A stretch of 64,000 nucleotides of DNA, taken from contig JAFXSG010000012.1 of assembly GCA_017525875.1 (NCBI GenBank), positions 1 to 64,000 on the forward strand. Direction: 5' to 3'. Under the pieces are notes generated by a model, which saw only the letters and a list, made by a program, of their open reading frames with translations, made no database searches and had not been told where the DNA came from. The first letter of the stretch is position 1; the number at the start of each line of letters is the position of its first letter. Of this stretch, positions 17,166 through 26,922 are shown piece after piece. Position numbers and translations under genes: made by a program. The stretch is from Clostridia bacterium (GTDB lineage: Bacteria > Bacillota > Clostridia > Christensenellales > CAG-138).

Positions 17166-17661
17166 TCAGGTTCGGATGCTAAAAACAACGTGAAAACCGT
17201 TCAATGATCAGGCGTCGTTTCAGCTATGCAGGTCAATAAACAGGCGGCTTGAGCGCTGCCGCAAGATAGCATGGCAAGATCATTCTGACCCGGAATAAAC
17301 CAAATCGCGTACTCGTTCGTTATATTAATGTAAGACGTGAAGACGCTGCACGGCCGGAGCAACTATATAATAATGTAGAAACGCGTTGATTTGAGCGCAA
17401 GGGGTCAAAGATTTGTAAAAAGCTATTGCAATCCGGGCGGCTATGTGATACAATTACAGTGTATAAAGAGTGTGTTCTGTGTTTTAGTATGCCCGCTCGT
17501 CAGCGGTCGTTCGGGAACACGCGGAATACTCTCATGATCCACATAACAGCGGGTTCAGACCCGCATTGACCCGGGAAAGCGATTCCCGTTTCCAAGTGAA
17601 TTACGGATTTGCAAGGTCCGTTTTTCTAAATCATCCCAAATTTCATTTAGGAGGAACCAAG
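17166..17661 (+). promoter_or_regulatory. Promoter and long structured leader of the opp operon
   Basis: The roughly 500-base gap holds no credible gene. A promoter lies at 17426-17454: TTGCAA, 17-bp spacer, TACAAT. It leaves a leader of about 200 bases. That leader contains two tight hairpins, GCGGGT-ACCCGC (17550-17565) and CGGGAA-TTCCCG (about 17572-17588), and a longer possible pairing GTGTTC with GAACAC (about 17472 and 17514). I cannot match it to a known riboswitch. The segment 17166-17420 shows nothing I can name. Confidence 0.6.
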
Positions 17662-19719
17662 ATGAAAAAAGCAATGAGAATTCTTGCACTCGTCCTTGCT
17701 GTCATCATGGCGCTCGCTCTGGTTGCCTGCACCGGCAAGCCCGGCAAGGATAACACGCCGGCACCCACCGAGACCAACAAGCCCGACGACGGCAACACCG
17801 ATGAGCCCGTGGAGACCACTCCCGAGCCCGACGCGCATAACACCGTTGATTCGTATAGCCTGCTCTATGCGTTCAACATCACCACGCTGGACTATCTCTA
17901 TGATAACCACAGCACCAACGGTGACTTCACAGCCAACTTTACCGAAGGCCTCCTCACCCAGGATCCCCACGGCAAGCTGGTTCCCGGTATGGCCACTGAG
18001 TGGGCTCCCAACGAGGATGCTTCCGAGTGGACCTTCACCATCCGTGATGACGCTGTTTGGGCAACCGCTGCCGGCGAAGAGTATGATGTTGTTAAGGCAG
18101 AAGACTTCGTCACCGGTCTGAAGCATGCAGCAGACTCCCAGAGCCTCGTTCTCAACCTGGTCAAGGGCCTGATCAAGGGTCTTGCCGAGTATGCAGACGG
18201 CACCGGCAGCTGGGAAGATGTCGGCATCAAGGCTGAAGGCAACAAGCTGACCTACACCCTCACCGCTCCCTGCGGCTACTTCGATGGTCTGACCACCTAC
18301 AACATCCTCAGGCCTGTGAACGCCGAATTCCTTGAGTCCCAGGGCGACAAGTTCGGCGCTGTCGATCCCGCTTCCATCCTTTACAACGGCTGCTACATCC
18401 TTTCCTCTGTCGTTCCAGGCCAGGAAGTCAAGTTTGACGCCAACCCGCTTTACTACGACAAGGAGAACGTCCACGTTCAGCACGTTACCGTCACCTACAC
18501 CGACGGTAAGGATCCGATGCAGAACTTCAACATGTTCGTGAACGGCGAAGTCACCACCACCGCTATCCAGCTCGGTCAGCCCGAGATGGTCGCTAAGGCA
18601 AACGAGCTCTTCCCGAACAACCAGTTCAAGGGCATGACCACCTCCACCACTTTCTGGGGCACCTTCAACTTCGACAGGCAGGCCTACGCTCTCTGGACCG
18701 ACGCTAACAAGAGCACCACCGCTAAGGAAACCGATCAGCAGAAGGCCGACACCCATGCGGCGATCCTCAACAAGAACTTCCGTCTCGGCGTCTATGCCGC
18801 TTACTCTGAGAAGGCTTACTACGAAGTCGCTCTCGGCGAGATCGCGGAAGACAGGGCCAGGAACACTCTCGTTCCTTACACCTTCTCCACCCTCAGCACC
18901 GGTGAATCCTACGGTTCCCTCGTGACCAAGTATCTGGAGCAGGAGAATGACATCTTCAAGGGCATCGACCTCAACGACGGTCATGACGCTTGGTACAACC
19001 CCGAGAGGGCTGTCCAGTTCATGGAACTCGCTAAGGAAGAGCTCGGCGATGCAGTTTCCGAGTGGCCCGTACATCTCGACGTGATTGAGGACGGCACCGA
19101 CGAAATGGGCAAGAACATGGCTCTCGCGATGCAGGCATCCATCGAGCAGGCGATCGGCGACTACGTCAAGATCGACCTCGTATTCATGGACAATGCAGAG
19201 CAGGTCAATGACGCGTTCTACACCAACGAGCGTGGTGAAGACAACTCCATGGACCTTGCGTTCGCAGCAGGCTGGGGCCCCGACTACGGTGATCCCTACA
19301 CCTACATCCACTGCTTCGACGCAGTCGACGGCGACATGCTTCTCTACTCCGGCATCACCCCGCAGATCACCGAAGACGTCCAGCGTCCCGCTTCCCAGAC
19401 CGAAGCTCTGAACGTTACCGGTCTGACCGAGCTCAAGGCTCTGATGGATCAGGCGAATGCCGCTACCGGTGACGAGCGTATCGACCTCTTCGCACAGGTC
19501 GAAGCCAAGCTGCTCGGCAATGGTATCCTCAGGCCCTTCGCAACCAGGGGCGCCGGCCTCGGCGTTTCCAAGGTGAAGCCCTTCTCCGCAGGTTACGGCC
19601 TCTATGGTCAGGCTTCCACCAACGTTGTTCCTTACTTCAAGTACATGGTCGTTTACGATGAGCCCATCACCGCTGACGAGTACTATGCTGCAAAGGAAGC
19701 ATGGCTTGCTGGTAAATGA
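17662..19719 (+). CDS. oppA: Oligopeptide ABC transporter, substrate-binding lipoprotein
   Basis: A 685-residue SBP_bac_5 family protein. The lipobox LVAC lies after a 20-residue hydrophobic signal, so it is lipid-anchored outside the membrane, followed by a Pro/Thr-rich linker. Family phrases include FTEGLLTQDP, EWTFTIRDD and AFAAGWGPDYGDPYTY. It would bind oligopeptides and deliver them to the permeases downstream. ATG 17662 follows AGGAGG. Codon choice is much more restricted than in neighbouring regions (AAG, ACC, GGC favoured), as expected for strong expression. Peptide specificity is not readable. Confidence 0.93.
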   Translation: MKKAMRILALVLAVIMALALVACTGKPGKDNTPAPTETNKPDDGNTDEPVETTPEPDAHNTVDSYSLLYAFNITTLDYLYDNHSTNGDFTANFTEGLLTQDPHGKLVPGMATEWAPNEDASEWTFTIRDDAVWATAAGEEYDVVKAEDFVTGLKHAADSQSLVLNLVKGLIKGLAEYADGTGSWEDVGIKAEGNKLTYTLTAPCGYFDGLTTYNILRPVNAEFLESQGDKFGAVDPASILYNGCYILSSVVPGQEVKFDANPLYYDKENVHVQHVTVTYTDGKDPMQNFNMFVNGEVTTTAIQLGQPEMVAKANELFPNNQFKGMTTSTTFWGTFNFDRQAYALWTDANKSTTAKETDQQKADTHAAILNKNFRLGVYAAYSEKAYYEVALGEIAEDRARNTLVPYTFSTLSTGESYGSLVTKYLEQENDIFKGIDLNDGHDAWYNPERAVQFMELAKEELGDAVSEWPVHLDVIEDGTDEMGKNMALAMQASIEQAIGDYVKIDLVFMDNAEQVNDAFYTNERGEDNSMDLAFAAGWGPDYGDPYTYIHCFDAVDGDMLLYSGITPQITEDVQRPASQTEALNVTGLTELKALMDQANAATGDERIDLFAQVEAKLLGNGILRPFATRGAGLGVSKVKPFSAGYGLYGQASTNVVPYFKYMVVYDEPITADEYYAAKEAWLAGK

Positions 19720-19763
19720 TGACTGATCACCATATCAGTAAGATCGAATCTTAATTAGGAATT

Positions 19764-19801
19764 AAGGGTTAGAAGAAGCTCATTCCTCTAACCCTTCATT
19801 T
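19764..19801 (+). terminator. Attenuating hairpin between oppA and oppB
   Basis: AAGGGTTAGA (19764-19773) pairs exactly with TCTAACCCTT (19787-19796), followed by only a short T-rich stretch. This placement usually lets the binding protein be made in excess over the permeases. Confidence 0.7.
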
Positions 19802-19826
19802 CTCTTGTTGGGAGGGAGTTGTTCCT

Positions 19827-21326
19827 ATGAATAAAGGTTATATACTAAAGAGACTGCTCAGATCAGTTATTTCCGTTTTTATCATAATGCTGATCGTCTT
19901 TACCCTCGTTTATACACTCATTCCGCGAAACAGCATTTTCTCCAAGGACGACGGATACAGAAAGCTCGCCTCAAAGCCTGATGAAAAGACAGAGTACATG
20001 TATAATATCTGGCAGAAGCTCGGATATTTGAATTTTGTCCGTTCTACTGACTATTTCCAGGAGATCTATGAAATGGATACTCCGGAAATGGCAGAAGCGC
20101 TGCAGCCCGGCTCGGAGGCCGCCGAAGCGTTCAAGGCAAAGTATGAGGCTGAGGGGTACACCGTTGAACAATACCCCAAAAGTAAGCGCTACTATGCTTA
20201 TAAGGACATCCCCATTATCAAGCACGTTTTGGTATGGCTCTCCGGTCTTGTCGAAATCGATACTCCGTGGGCCGTTAAAGACGAAAACAATCCGGATCTG
20301 CATCGCGGTCTTTCATTCGGCAGGACAGAATCCGGCGGGCTTGCGCTGATCGGCAGCGGCTCAAATCATAAGTATCTGCTGTATACCGACAGCATCTTCC
20401 CCTGGCTGCATCAGAACATCATCAAGCTTCACTTCGGTGATTCCTACCCGACTTATCAGGGCCTTGACGTTATGGAGGTCCTGTTCGACAGCCAAGGTTC
20501 TGAAGTAAAGAGGCCCGTAACATTCGCTACCGGCAAAGAGGCTGAATCCGGCATCATATTCGGCACAGAAACCTACAAACCCATCATTGACCGTATGGAC
20601 AGGCAGAAGTTCCTTGACAACTATGCCAGTTACAAGACTAAGAAGGATCAGCCCTCCATGATCGGCACATCCTTCATTATCGGCTTCTTCGCGATGCTGA
20701 TCTCATACGGCGTCGGTCTCCCCATCGGTCTGCTGATGGCAAGACGCAAGGACAAGCTCGCAGACAAGCTGGGCATGGTCTACATCATCTTTATCATCGC
20801 GGTACCTTCACTTGCGTACATTTACCTGTTCCGGTATCTGGCCACGGCAGCATTCGATCTGCCCTCCGTGTTCACAACGTACGGCGCCAAGGATCTCCGT
20901 TCCTGGATCCTTCCCACCATCTCCCTTGCTCTTCCGTCCATTGCCGGCAACATGCTTTGGACAAGGAGGTTCGTTGTTGACCAGATGAGCCAGGACTACG
21001 TAAAGTTTGCAAAGGCCAAGGGTCTTAATCAGAGAGAGATATTCAACAGCCACATCTTCAAGAACGCCAGCATCCCGATCGCGCAGGGCATCCCCGGATC
21101 TCTTGCCGCATGTCTCGCAGGCGCCATCATCACCGAATCCATTTACGCTGTCGGCGGTATGGGTAAAATGCTCCCGAACGCTATCCAGCAGTACAACAAC
21201 GTGATGATCGTGGCTCTCGCCTTCATGTTCTCCGCCATTTCAGTGCTGTCTGTATTGGCAGGCGATATCATCCTGACGAAAGTCGACCCGCGTATCTCAC
21301 TTACAGAAAAGGCAGGTAGATCGTAA
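19827..21326 (+). CDS. oppB: Oligopeptide ABC transporter permease, OppB-like, with large extracytoplasmic insert
   Basis: The 499-residue protein starts with MNKGYILKRLLRSV and one membrane span. About 230 mostly hydrophilic residues follow, and then the usual binding-protein-dependent transport domain (GTSFIIGFFAMLISYGVGLP onward) with five spans. The cytoplasmic EAA-like loop reads DYVKFAKAKGLNQREI. Usual OppB proteins are about 310-340 residues, so the first external loop is greatly enlarged. GGAGG precedes ATG 19827. It pairs with OppC, which overlaps by one base. Confidence 0.92.
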   Translation: MNKGYILKRLLRSVISVFIIMLIVFTLVYTLIPRNSIFSKDDGYRKLASKPDEKTEYMYNIWQKLGYLNFVRSTDYFQEIYEMDTPEMAEALQPGSEAAEAFKAKYEAEGYTVEQYPKSKRYYAYKDIPIIKHVLVWLSGLVEIDTPWAVKDENNPDLHRGLSFGRTESGGLALIGSGSNHKYLLYTDSIFPWLHQNIIKLHFGDSYPTYQGLDVMEVLFDSQGSEVKRPVTFATGKEAESGIIFGTETYKPIIDRMDRQKFLDNYASYKTKKDQPSMIGTSFIIGFFAMLISYGVGLPIGLLMARRKDKLADKLGMVYIIFIIAVPSLAYIYLFRYLATAAFDLPSVFTTYGAKDLRSWILPTISLALPSIAGNMLWTRRFVVDQMSQDYVKFAKAKGLNQREIFNSHIFKNASIPIAQGIPGSLAACLAGAIITESIYAVGGMGKMLPNAIQQYNNVMIVALAFMFSAISVLSVLAGDIILTKVDPRISLTEKAGRS

Positions 21327-22264
21327 TGGAAGAGAAGAATATTACTGGAGAGAAAGATCTTTTCGGGTTTGCTTCCTTTGACAAATATGAATCCGAACAC
21401 ATCGCCGCACCGCAGTATTCCTATTGGAAGTCCGTATGGCGTACTTTCATAAAGAATAAGTTTACGGTCGCCGTTGCCATCCTGATGATCGTTCTGGTCC
21501 TGTTTGCGCTGATCCAGCCCATGTTCTCCGGATACGATCCGCTGTACGCTCCCAACGTCACCGATGAATCAATGCGATTTGTCAAGCCCTGCAAAGAGCA
21601 TATCTTCGGCACCGACAACGTCGGCAACGAAGTGTTCGACGTTGTATGGGCGGGCGCAAGGAACTCCATCATCATCAGCTTTGTCTGTACGTTCATCAAC
21701 ATGATCATCGGCATCACGATCGGTGCGATCTGGGGCTTCTCCAAGAAGATGGACAAATGGATGATCGAGGTCTACAACATCGTATCGAACGTGCCTTTCC
21801 TCCTGCTGGCCATGATCCTTTCCTACGTTCTCGGCGCCGGCATGGGTACGCTGATCTTCGTTATGTGTATTACCGACTGGATCTTCGTTGCGTACTTTAT
21901 CCGTACGCAGGTCATGATCATCCGTGACAGAGAGTACAACCTTGCATCCAAGTGCCTTGGTACAAGCACTTGGACCATGATCAAGAACAACATCCTCCCC
22001 TACCTGATCTCGGTCATTATGACGTACGTTGCAAGAATGATCCCGAGCCTGATCTCCTATGAGGTCTTCCTGTCCTACATGGGCCTCGGCTTGGGCGTCA
22101 CGAAGGCTTCCCTTGGCCGAATGATCTCCATTTATACGTCGTACATGAACGGATATCCGCATCTGTTCTGGATCCCGGTTATAGTGCTTGCCCTTCTGTC
22201 CGTTTCGCTTTACATCGTTGGACAGAAGCTTGCTGATGCTGCCGATCCGCGCACGCATATGTAA
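21326..22264 (+). CDS. oppC: Oligopeptide ABC transporter permease, OppC-like
   Basis: A 312-residue inner-membrane permease. After about 40 cytosolic residues comes the first span (FTVAVAILMIVLVLFALIQP), then the OppC N-terminal extension and the transport domain with the loop REYNLASKCLGTSTWTMI. GTDNVGNEVFDVVWAGARNS is the standard OppC signature before the second span. The start overlaps the oppB stop by one base (TAATG). Together with OppB it forms the translocation channel. Confidence 0.94.
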   Translation: MEEKNITGEKDLFGFASFDKYESEHIAAPQYSYWKSVWRTFIKNKFTVAVAILMIVLVLFALIQPMFSGYDPLYAPNVTDESMRFVKPCKEHIFGTDNVGNEVFDVVWAGARNSIIISFVCTFINMIIGITIGAIWGFSKKMDKWMIEVYNIVSNVPFLLLAMILSYVLGAGMGTLIFVMCITDWIFVAYFIRTQVMIIRDREYNLASKCLGTSTWTMIKNNILPYLISVIMTYVARMIPSLISYEVFLSYMGLGLGVTKASLGRMISIYTSYMNGYPHLFWIPVIVLALLSVSLYIVGQKLADAADPRTHM

Positions 22265-22279
22265 AGGAGGGCAAGACTT

Positions 22280-23347
22280 ATGAGCAATAACGTTATCATT
22301 TCCGCAAAGGACATCGAAGTCAAGTTCCGTGTTCGCGACAAGTATCTGACAGCGATCCGCAACGTGTCACTGGATCTCTACGAGGGCGAGACTTTCGCCA
22401 TCGTCGGTGAGTCCGGTTCCGGTAAATCCGTTTTCACCAAGACCTTTACCGGTATGCTTGAATCCAACGGCACGATCTCGAACGGCTCCGTCATGTTCCA
22501 CGGTCAGGACCTGACCAAGCTTAAGAAAGACAAGGATTGGGAAGGCATCCGCGGCGCGAAGATCTCCACGATCTTCCAGGACCCGATGACCTCTCTCAAC
22601 CCCATCCGTACCATCGGCTTCCAGATCACAGAGGTTATCGAGAAGCATCAGAAGATCGGTAAATCTGCAGCGAAGAAGCAGGCGATCGAAATGATGAATC
22701 GCGTCGGTATCCCCGATGCAGCTAACCGCTTCGATGAGTATCCCTTCCAGTATTCCGGCGGCATGCGCCAGCGTATCGTTATAGCGATCGCGCTCAGCTG
22801 CCACCCGGAGATCCTGATCTGCGACGAGCCGACTACCGCGCTGGACGTTACCATCCAGGCACAGATCATCCAGCTGATCCGCGACCTGCAGAAGGAACTC
22901 GGCTTCACCACGCTCTACATCACCCACGACCTTGGCGTTGTAGCTAACGTTGCCGACCGTGTAGGCGTCATGTACGGCGGACAGATCATCGAGTACGGCA
23001 CGGTCGAAGAGATCTTCTTCGATCCTCAGCATCCCTACACCTGGGCGCTGCTGTCCTCGCTGCCGCAGATCGGCGTAAAGGGTCAGGAGCTGTACTACAT
23101 CACCGGCACCCCGCCCTCCCTGTTCAACAAGATCAAGGGCGACGCCTTTGCTCCGCGCAATGAGCATGCGCTCAATATCGACTTCGAGCAGGAGCCTCCG
23201 TTCTTCAAAGTGAGCGATACCCACTATGCGAAGACCTGGCTGCTCGACCCGCGCGCACCGAAGGTCGAAAAGCCGGAAGTTATCTGCAACCTGCATGAGA
23301 AGATCCAGAAGATGACTACTAAGGGAGGTGCTTTCTATGTCGAATGA
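22280..23347 (+). CDS. oppD: Oligopeptide ABC transporter ATPase, OppD-like
   Basis: A 355-residue ATPase with Walker A GESGSGKS (residues about 43-50), Q-loop QDPMTSLNP, signature SGGMRQR, Walker [13 protein letters not shown] and H-loop THD. The C-terminal oligopeptide-transporter extension is present, but the usual four-cysteine cluster motif of that tail is not obvious. It energises peptide uptake as a heterodimer with OppF. AAAGGAGG lies upstream. Its stop overlaps the oppF start. Confidence 0.94.
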   Translation: MSNNVIISAKDIEVKFRVRDKYLTAIRNVSLDLYEGETFAIVGESGSGKSVFTKTFTGMLESNGTISNGSVMFHGQDLTKLKKDKDWEGIRGAKISTIFQDPMTSLNPIRTIGFQITEVIEKHQKIGKSAAKKQAIEMMNRVGIPDAANRFDEYPFQYSGGMRQRIVIAIALSCHPEILICDEPTTALDVTIQAQIIQLIRDLQKELGFTTLYITHDLGVVANVADRVGVMYGGQIIEYGTVEEIFFDPQHPYTWALLSSLPQIGVKGQELYYITGTPPSLFNKIKGDAFAPRNEHALNIDFEQEPPFFKVSDTHYAKTWLLDPRAPKVEKPEVICNLHEKIQKMTTKGGAFYVE

Positions 23348-24299
23348 AAACAGAGAAGTGATCCTTTCCATCAAACACGTGGACGTTACCTTTGATCAAG
23401 GTCACAAGAGGAAGCTTGTTGCTGTAAAGGATGCTAATTTCGACATCTACAAAGGTGAGACCTTCGCTCTTGTAGGCGAGTCCGGTTCCGGTAAAACGAC
23501 CCTCGGCCGTGCGATCATGCGTATCAACCCGTGCAGCGCAGGCGAAATCGTTTTTGAAGGAAAGCGCATTTCCGGCAAGATCTCCCGTGAAGAAGACCGC
23601 AACGTCGTCCGCAACATCCAAATGATTTTCCAGGATCCCGCCGCTTCCCTCAACGAGCGTGCGACTATCGACTACTGCGTATCCGAAGGCCTCTACAACT
23701 TCCACCTGTACAGCAGTGAAGAGGAACGCATTGCCAAGGTCGACAAAGCGCTTGAGGACGTCGGTCTGCTGCCCGAGCATAAATCCCGTTATCCTCACGA
23801 GTTCTCCGGCGGTCAGCGTCAGCGTGTCGGTATTGCGCGCGCCATGATCATGGACCCCAAGTTCATCGTAGCTGACGAGCCGATCTCCGCACTTGACGTT
23901 TCGATCCGTGCGCAGGTGCTGAACCTGATGAACAAGCTCAAGGCCGAAAGGAACCTGACCTACCTGTTCATCGCGCATGACCTCTCCGTCGTCCGCTTCA
24001 TCGCGGACAGGATCGCGGTCATCCACCACGGCGAGATCGTTGAGATCGCTGAATCGGAGACTCTGTTCAAGTACCCGATCCATCCCTACACGACAGCACT
24101 GCTCTCTACGGTCCCCATGCCGGACCCGCTCGTGGAAAAGAACAGGAAGCACATCGTCTACGATCCGAATCAGCTGGACCAGTCCGGCGAGGAGCGTCAG
24201 ATGCGCGAACTGCGTCCCGGGCACTTCGTACACTGCACGAGCAAAGAGTTTGCTGAGTACGAAGAGAAGATCGCCAAGATGGAGCAGGACAGGAACTGA
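23337..24299 (+). CDS. oppF: Oligopeptide ABC transporter ATPase, OppF-like
   Basis: A 320-residue ATPase with Walker [10 protein letters not shown]-loop [10 protein letters not shown], signature SGGQRQR, Walker [13 protein letters not shown] and H-loop AHDLSVV. The start at ATG 23337 sits behind GGGAGGTG and inside the end of oppD. The C-terminal tail ends with the typical [10 protein letters not shown] region of OppF. It is the heterodimer partner of OppD. Confidence 0.94.
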   Translation: MSNENREVILSIKHVDVTFDQGHKRKLVAVKDANFDIYKGETFALVGESGSGKTTLGRAIMRINPCSAGEIVFEGKRISGKISREEDRNVVRNIQMIFQDPAASLNERATIDYCVSEGLYNFHLYSSEEERIAKVDKALEDVGLLPEHKSRYPHEFSGGQRQRVGIARAMIMDPKFIVADEPISALDVSIRAQVLNLMNKLKAERNLTYLFIAHDLSVVRFIADRIAVIHHGEIVEIAESETLFKYPIHPYTTALLSTVPMPDPLVEKNRKHIVYDPNQLDQSGEERQMRELRPGHFVHCTSKEFAEYEEKIAKMEQDRN

Positions 24300-24328
24300 A
24301 AGTATCCTGAGAAGTTCAAAGCGAAAGA

Positions 24329-24736
24329 ATGATCATCAAGAAGCTGAAAAACATCAAGCCGGGTCCTTTGATCACCCATTTGGTCATTACGCTGGCCTAC
24401 CCCGCGGTAAAGGCTTTTACCGTGGAGCGCAACGGTCTTGTGGCCTTTACAGACTCACTCACCATTGTCGGCTTGATAATGCTTGTCGTCGGGATCGTTT
24501 ATGCCATGAACCTTCATGGAGATTTCGACATCAGCAGATACTATCTTCAGCGCGGCGTGAGGTCGTTCAGGCTGTTTGCCCCCCGCCAGACCGAGGGGGT
24601 GAAACAAGATCAGGATCCTGCTGATTTTCTGCGCTACTGCAAAGAAAAAAGAGCGAACGCTTTCAATTACCCGCTTTTCCTCGGGATCCTGTACGTTCTC
24701 GCTTCGGTCGTTATCGCATTTGTCATTTTATCCTGA
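24329..24736 (+). CDS. DUF3899 domain-containing membrane protein
   Basis: A 135-residue protein with three likely membrane spans: LITHLVITLAYPAV (weak), LTIVGLIMLVVGIVYAM, and LFLGILYVLASVVIAFVILS at the C-terminus. A basic hydrophilic loop lies between, including LRYCKEKRANAFNY, the DUF3899 hallmark. The family has no known function but is frequently found at the end of peptide-transporter operons in Clostridia, as here 29 bases after oppF. An accessory role in the transporter is inference. Confidence 0.8.
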   Translation: MIIKKLKNIKPGPLITHLVITLAYPAVKAFTVERNGLVAFTDSLTIVGLIMLVVGIVYAMNLHGDFDISRYYLQRGVRSFRLFAPRQTEGVKQDQDPADFLRYCKEKRANAFNYPLFLGILYVLASVVIAFVILS

Positions 24737-24783
24737 GCAGACATTTCCGCTCACAACAGCAAGCGAAACGCCTATACAAACCG

Positions 24784-24818
24784 AAAAAGGGGCTGCCTCG
24801 TTATGAGACAGCCCCTTG
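24784..24818 (-). terminator. Terminator of the fru-pts operon
   Basis: AAGGGGCTG and CAGCCCCTT pair, with an inner CTC/GAG extension and a GTTAT loop. The five-T tail is on the minus strand, so it ends ptsI, and it may also stop opp transcripts. Confidence 0.8.
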
Positions 24819-24842
24819 ATCATGCAACAAATTTACACTGGA

Positions 24843-26543
24843 TCAGATTTCGGTTGCGAGATAGCTGCTGACCTCCTGCTCGGTCGTTAAGGACATTGCC
24901 TTTTTCGCAACGCGATCGGCTTCTGCCTTTGACCACTTTGCTATATATTTGCGCACGCGAAGTACGCTCGGCGCGGAAACGCTGAATTCCGTCAAGCCGA
25001 AGGAGATGAGCAGCGGGATCAGCTTGGGATTTGCGGCTGCTTCGCCGCACATTCCGACGGGAATACCCGCTTCGACTCCGCAGCGGATCGTGCGTTCGAT
25101 CATACGGAGCACAGCAGGCTGCAGCGCGGAATAGAGGTATGCGACGTTGCTGTTGCCGCGGTCGCAGGACATGGTGTAGCCGGTCAGGTCGTTCGTTCCG
25201 ATGCTGAAGAAAGCGGATTCTTTTGCCAGTACATCCGCTATCGTCGCCGCGGCTGCGGTCTCGACCATTATACCGACCGGGATTTCTTTATTGAACGTGA
25301 TCCCGAGAAGCGTGAGTTCCTTTTTGAGCTCCTCGATGATGGCCTTGCCCTCGCGCAGCTCCTCCACGCAGGTTATCAGCGGGAACATTATCCTTATATC
25401 GCCAAACGCGCTTGCGCGGAGAATCGCGCGGAGCTGTGTCCTGAACAGTTCCCTGTTCTTCAGGCAGTAGCGGATCGCGCGGAAGCCCATGAAGGGGTTC
25501 TCCTCCTTTTCAAGGCCCATATACGGGATCTCCTTGTCGCCGCCGATGTCGAGCGTGCGGATTATGAGGGGCTTGCCTTTCAGGATGAGCGCCGCCTTTT
25601 GATACGCCGCGAACTGCTCCTCCTCTGTGGGAACGGAGCTGCGGTCCATGAAGAGGAACTCGGTGCGGAAAAGACCTACGCCTTCTCCGTCGAATTCGAT
25701 GACCTTCTCTGCGTCGGAAGGCTTGCCGATATTGCAGACGAGCTCATACTCCGCTCCGTCAGCGCCTTTGGTCTTGAGGCCGCGGAACTTTTCAAGCTCC
25801 GCTTTATCGCGAAGGAACTTTTCGCGTTTTTCGGTGTATTCGTTCAGTTCGTCAAAGCTTGGATCCGGTATGACGACGCCCGCGCTGCCGTCGACAATAA
25901 CTGCCTGATCGTTTTTCAGCACAGATGTCGCGTTCGGAACGCTGAGAACGGCCGGGATCTCGAGCGCTCTTGCAAGGATCGCGGAGTGGGAAGTCTTGCC
26001 GCCGGTCTCGGTGATGATACCTACGATATTACCCTTCTTGATGCCCGCAGTGACGGAAGGCGTGAGTTCTTTGGTAAGCAGCACGGTACCCTTCGGCGCG
26101 TCCGAGACTTTGGTCTGCTTGACGCCGAGCAGAATACGCAGCAGGCCCGCTTTGATATCGCGGACGTCTGCCGCGCGTTGGCGCATCATCTCGTCGTCCA
26201 TCGAGGAAAAGATGCCGATAAACATATCGCACATGGAGGAATAGGCTTCCTCAGCGCACTGGCCCGCCTTGATCAGGTTCTCCGTCTCGCCTTTGAGCGC
26301 GGGATCGTTCAAGAGGGAGATATGCCCTTCCATGATGAGGGCTTCCTTTTCGCCCGCCGTTTCGCGCAGCGCCGCGGCGTCACGCGTGGTCTCCTCTACG
26401 AGGGTGTTGACTGCGCTGTGGAATCTTTTGATCTCCGATGCGGGATCGTCGACCGCATGCGGCGTGAATTCAAGGACGGTTTCTTCGAGCAGCAGTATCT
26501 TGCCGATGCCGATGCCGTCGGAAGCGGCTGTTCCTTTAATCAT
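24843..26543 (-). CDS. ptsI: PTS enzyme I (phosphoenolpyruvate-protein phosphotransferase)
   Basis: A 566-residue full-length enzyme I. The active-site histidine lies in GGKTSHSAILARALEIP (near residue 188). The PEP-binding signatures are present: GEGVGLFRTEFLF and, in the C-terminal TIM-barrel, FFSIGTNDLTGY with the catalytic cysteine in VGMCGEAA. It transfers phosphate from PEP to HPr in the cytoplasm. It is the last gene of the fru operon, separated from ptsH by 71 bases containing a strong hairpin. AGGTGAT precedes ATG 26543. Confidence 0.96.
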   Translation of the reverse strand: MIKGTAASDGIGIGKILLLEETVLEFTPHAVDDPASEIKRFHSAVNTLVEETTRDAAALRETAGEKEALIMEGHISLLNDPALKGETENLIKAGQCAEEAYSSMCDMFIGIFSSMDDEMMRQRAADVRDIKAGLLRILLGVKQTKVSDAPKGTVLLTKELTPSVTAGIKKGNIVGIITETGGKTSHSAILARALEIPAVLSVPNATSVLKNDQAVIVDGSAGVVIPDPSFDELNEYTEKREKFLRDKAELEKFRGLKTKGADGAEYELVCNIGKPSDAEKVIEFDGEGVGLFRTEFLFMDRSSVPTEEEQFAAYQKAALILKGKPLIIRTLDIGGDKEIPYMGLEKEENPFMGFRAIRYCLKNRELFRTQLRAILRASAFGDIRIMFPLITCVEELREGKAIIEELKKELTLLGITFNKEIPVGIMVETAAAATIADVLAKESAFFSIGTNDLTGYTMSCDRGNSNVAYLYSALQPAVLRMIERTIRCGVEAGIPVGMCGEAAANPKLIPLLISFGLTEFSVSAPSVLRVRKYIAKWSKAEADRVAKKAMSLTTEQEVSSYLATEI

Positions 26544-26574
26544 AAGATCACCTCTTTTTCTCTGATTTCAAGTG

Positions 26575-26602
26575 CACGGCCCCCGGGTTTCCGGGGACCG
26601 TG
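26575..26602 (-). repeat. Strong hairpin between ptsH and ptsI
   Basis: In the minus-strand RNA CACGGTCCCCGG pairs with CCGGGGGCCGTG (one U-G pair) around a 4-base loop. There is no U-tail in the transcribed direction, so mRNA processing or stability is more likely than termination. Confidence 0.65.
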
Positions 26603-26614
26603 TTTTTCGTTTGA

Positions 26615-26878
26615 TTACTCACCGAAGCCGCTTTCGATCATGTTTGCGGCAATGGCCAGCGCTTCGTTCTCGCCCTCGCCGTCGCAGACGACGTCGATCT
26701 CACTGCCGACCTTGATGCAGGCGGCCATGATCAGCATGGGGCTCTTTGCGTTGACTTCCTTGCCGTTGAAGCGGATGATGACGCTGCACGGATGCGCCGC
26801 CATCGCGGTCGCGAAATTGGTTGCCGGGCGCATATGGAAGCCCTGAGCGTTTTTAACGGTGAAATGCTTCTGTACCAT
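26615..26878 (-). CDS. ptsH: HPr phosphocarrier protein
   Basis: An 87-residue HPr-family protein. The phosphoryl-accepting His15 lies in GFHMRPA and Ser46, the regulatory site of Gram-positive HPr, in NAKSPM. The region after Ser46 (LIMAACIKVG) differs from the usual GVMSLG pattern but keeps the fold. It carries phosphate from enzyme I to FruA. GGAGAAAA precedes ATG 26878. Co-transcribed with fruA and ptsI; a dedicated fructose-operon HPr is possible, but no other HPr is visible for comparison. Confidence 0.94.
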   Translation of the reverse strand: MVQKHFTVKNAQGFHMRPATNFATAMAAHPCSVIIRFNGKEVNAKSPMLIMAACIKVGSEIDVVCDGEGENEALAIAANMIESGFGE

Positions 26879-26922
26879 TTGAGTTTTTTCTCCTTTACTT
26901 ATCAGTGTTTATATGTTGAAGA

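Noticed and set aside
17647..19311. Long minus-strand open frame of 554 codons opposite oppA
   Set aside because: It mirrors the strongly biased codons of oppA, has no ribosome binding site and reads as low-complexity Val/Gly/Leu sequence.
26573..26612. Hairpin between ptsH and ptsI as a terminator
   Set aside because: The T-run is on the wrong side for the transcribed strand, so it is listed as a hairpin only.
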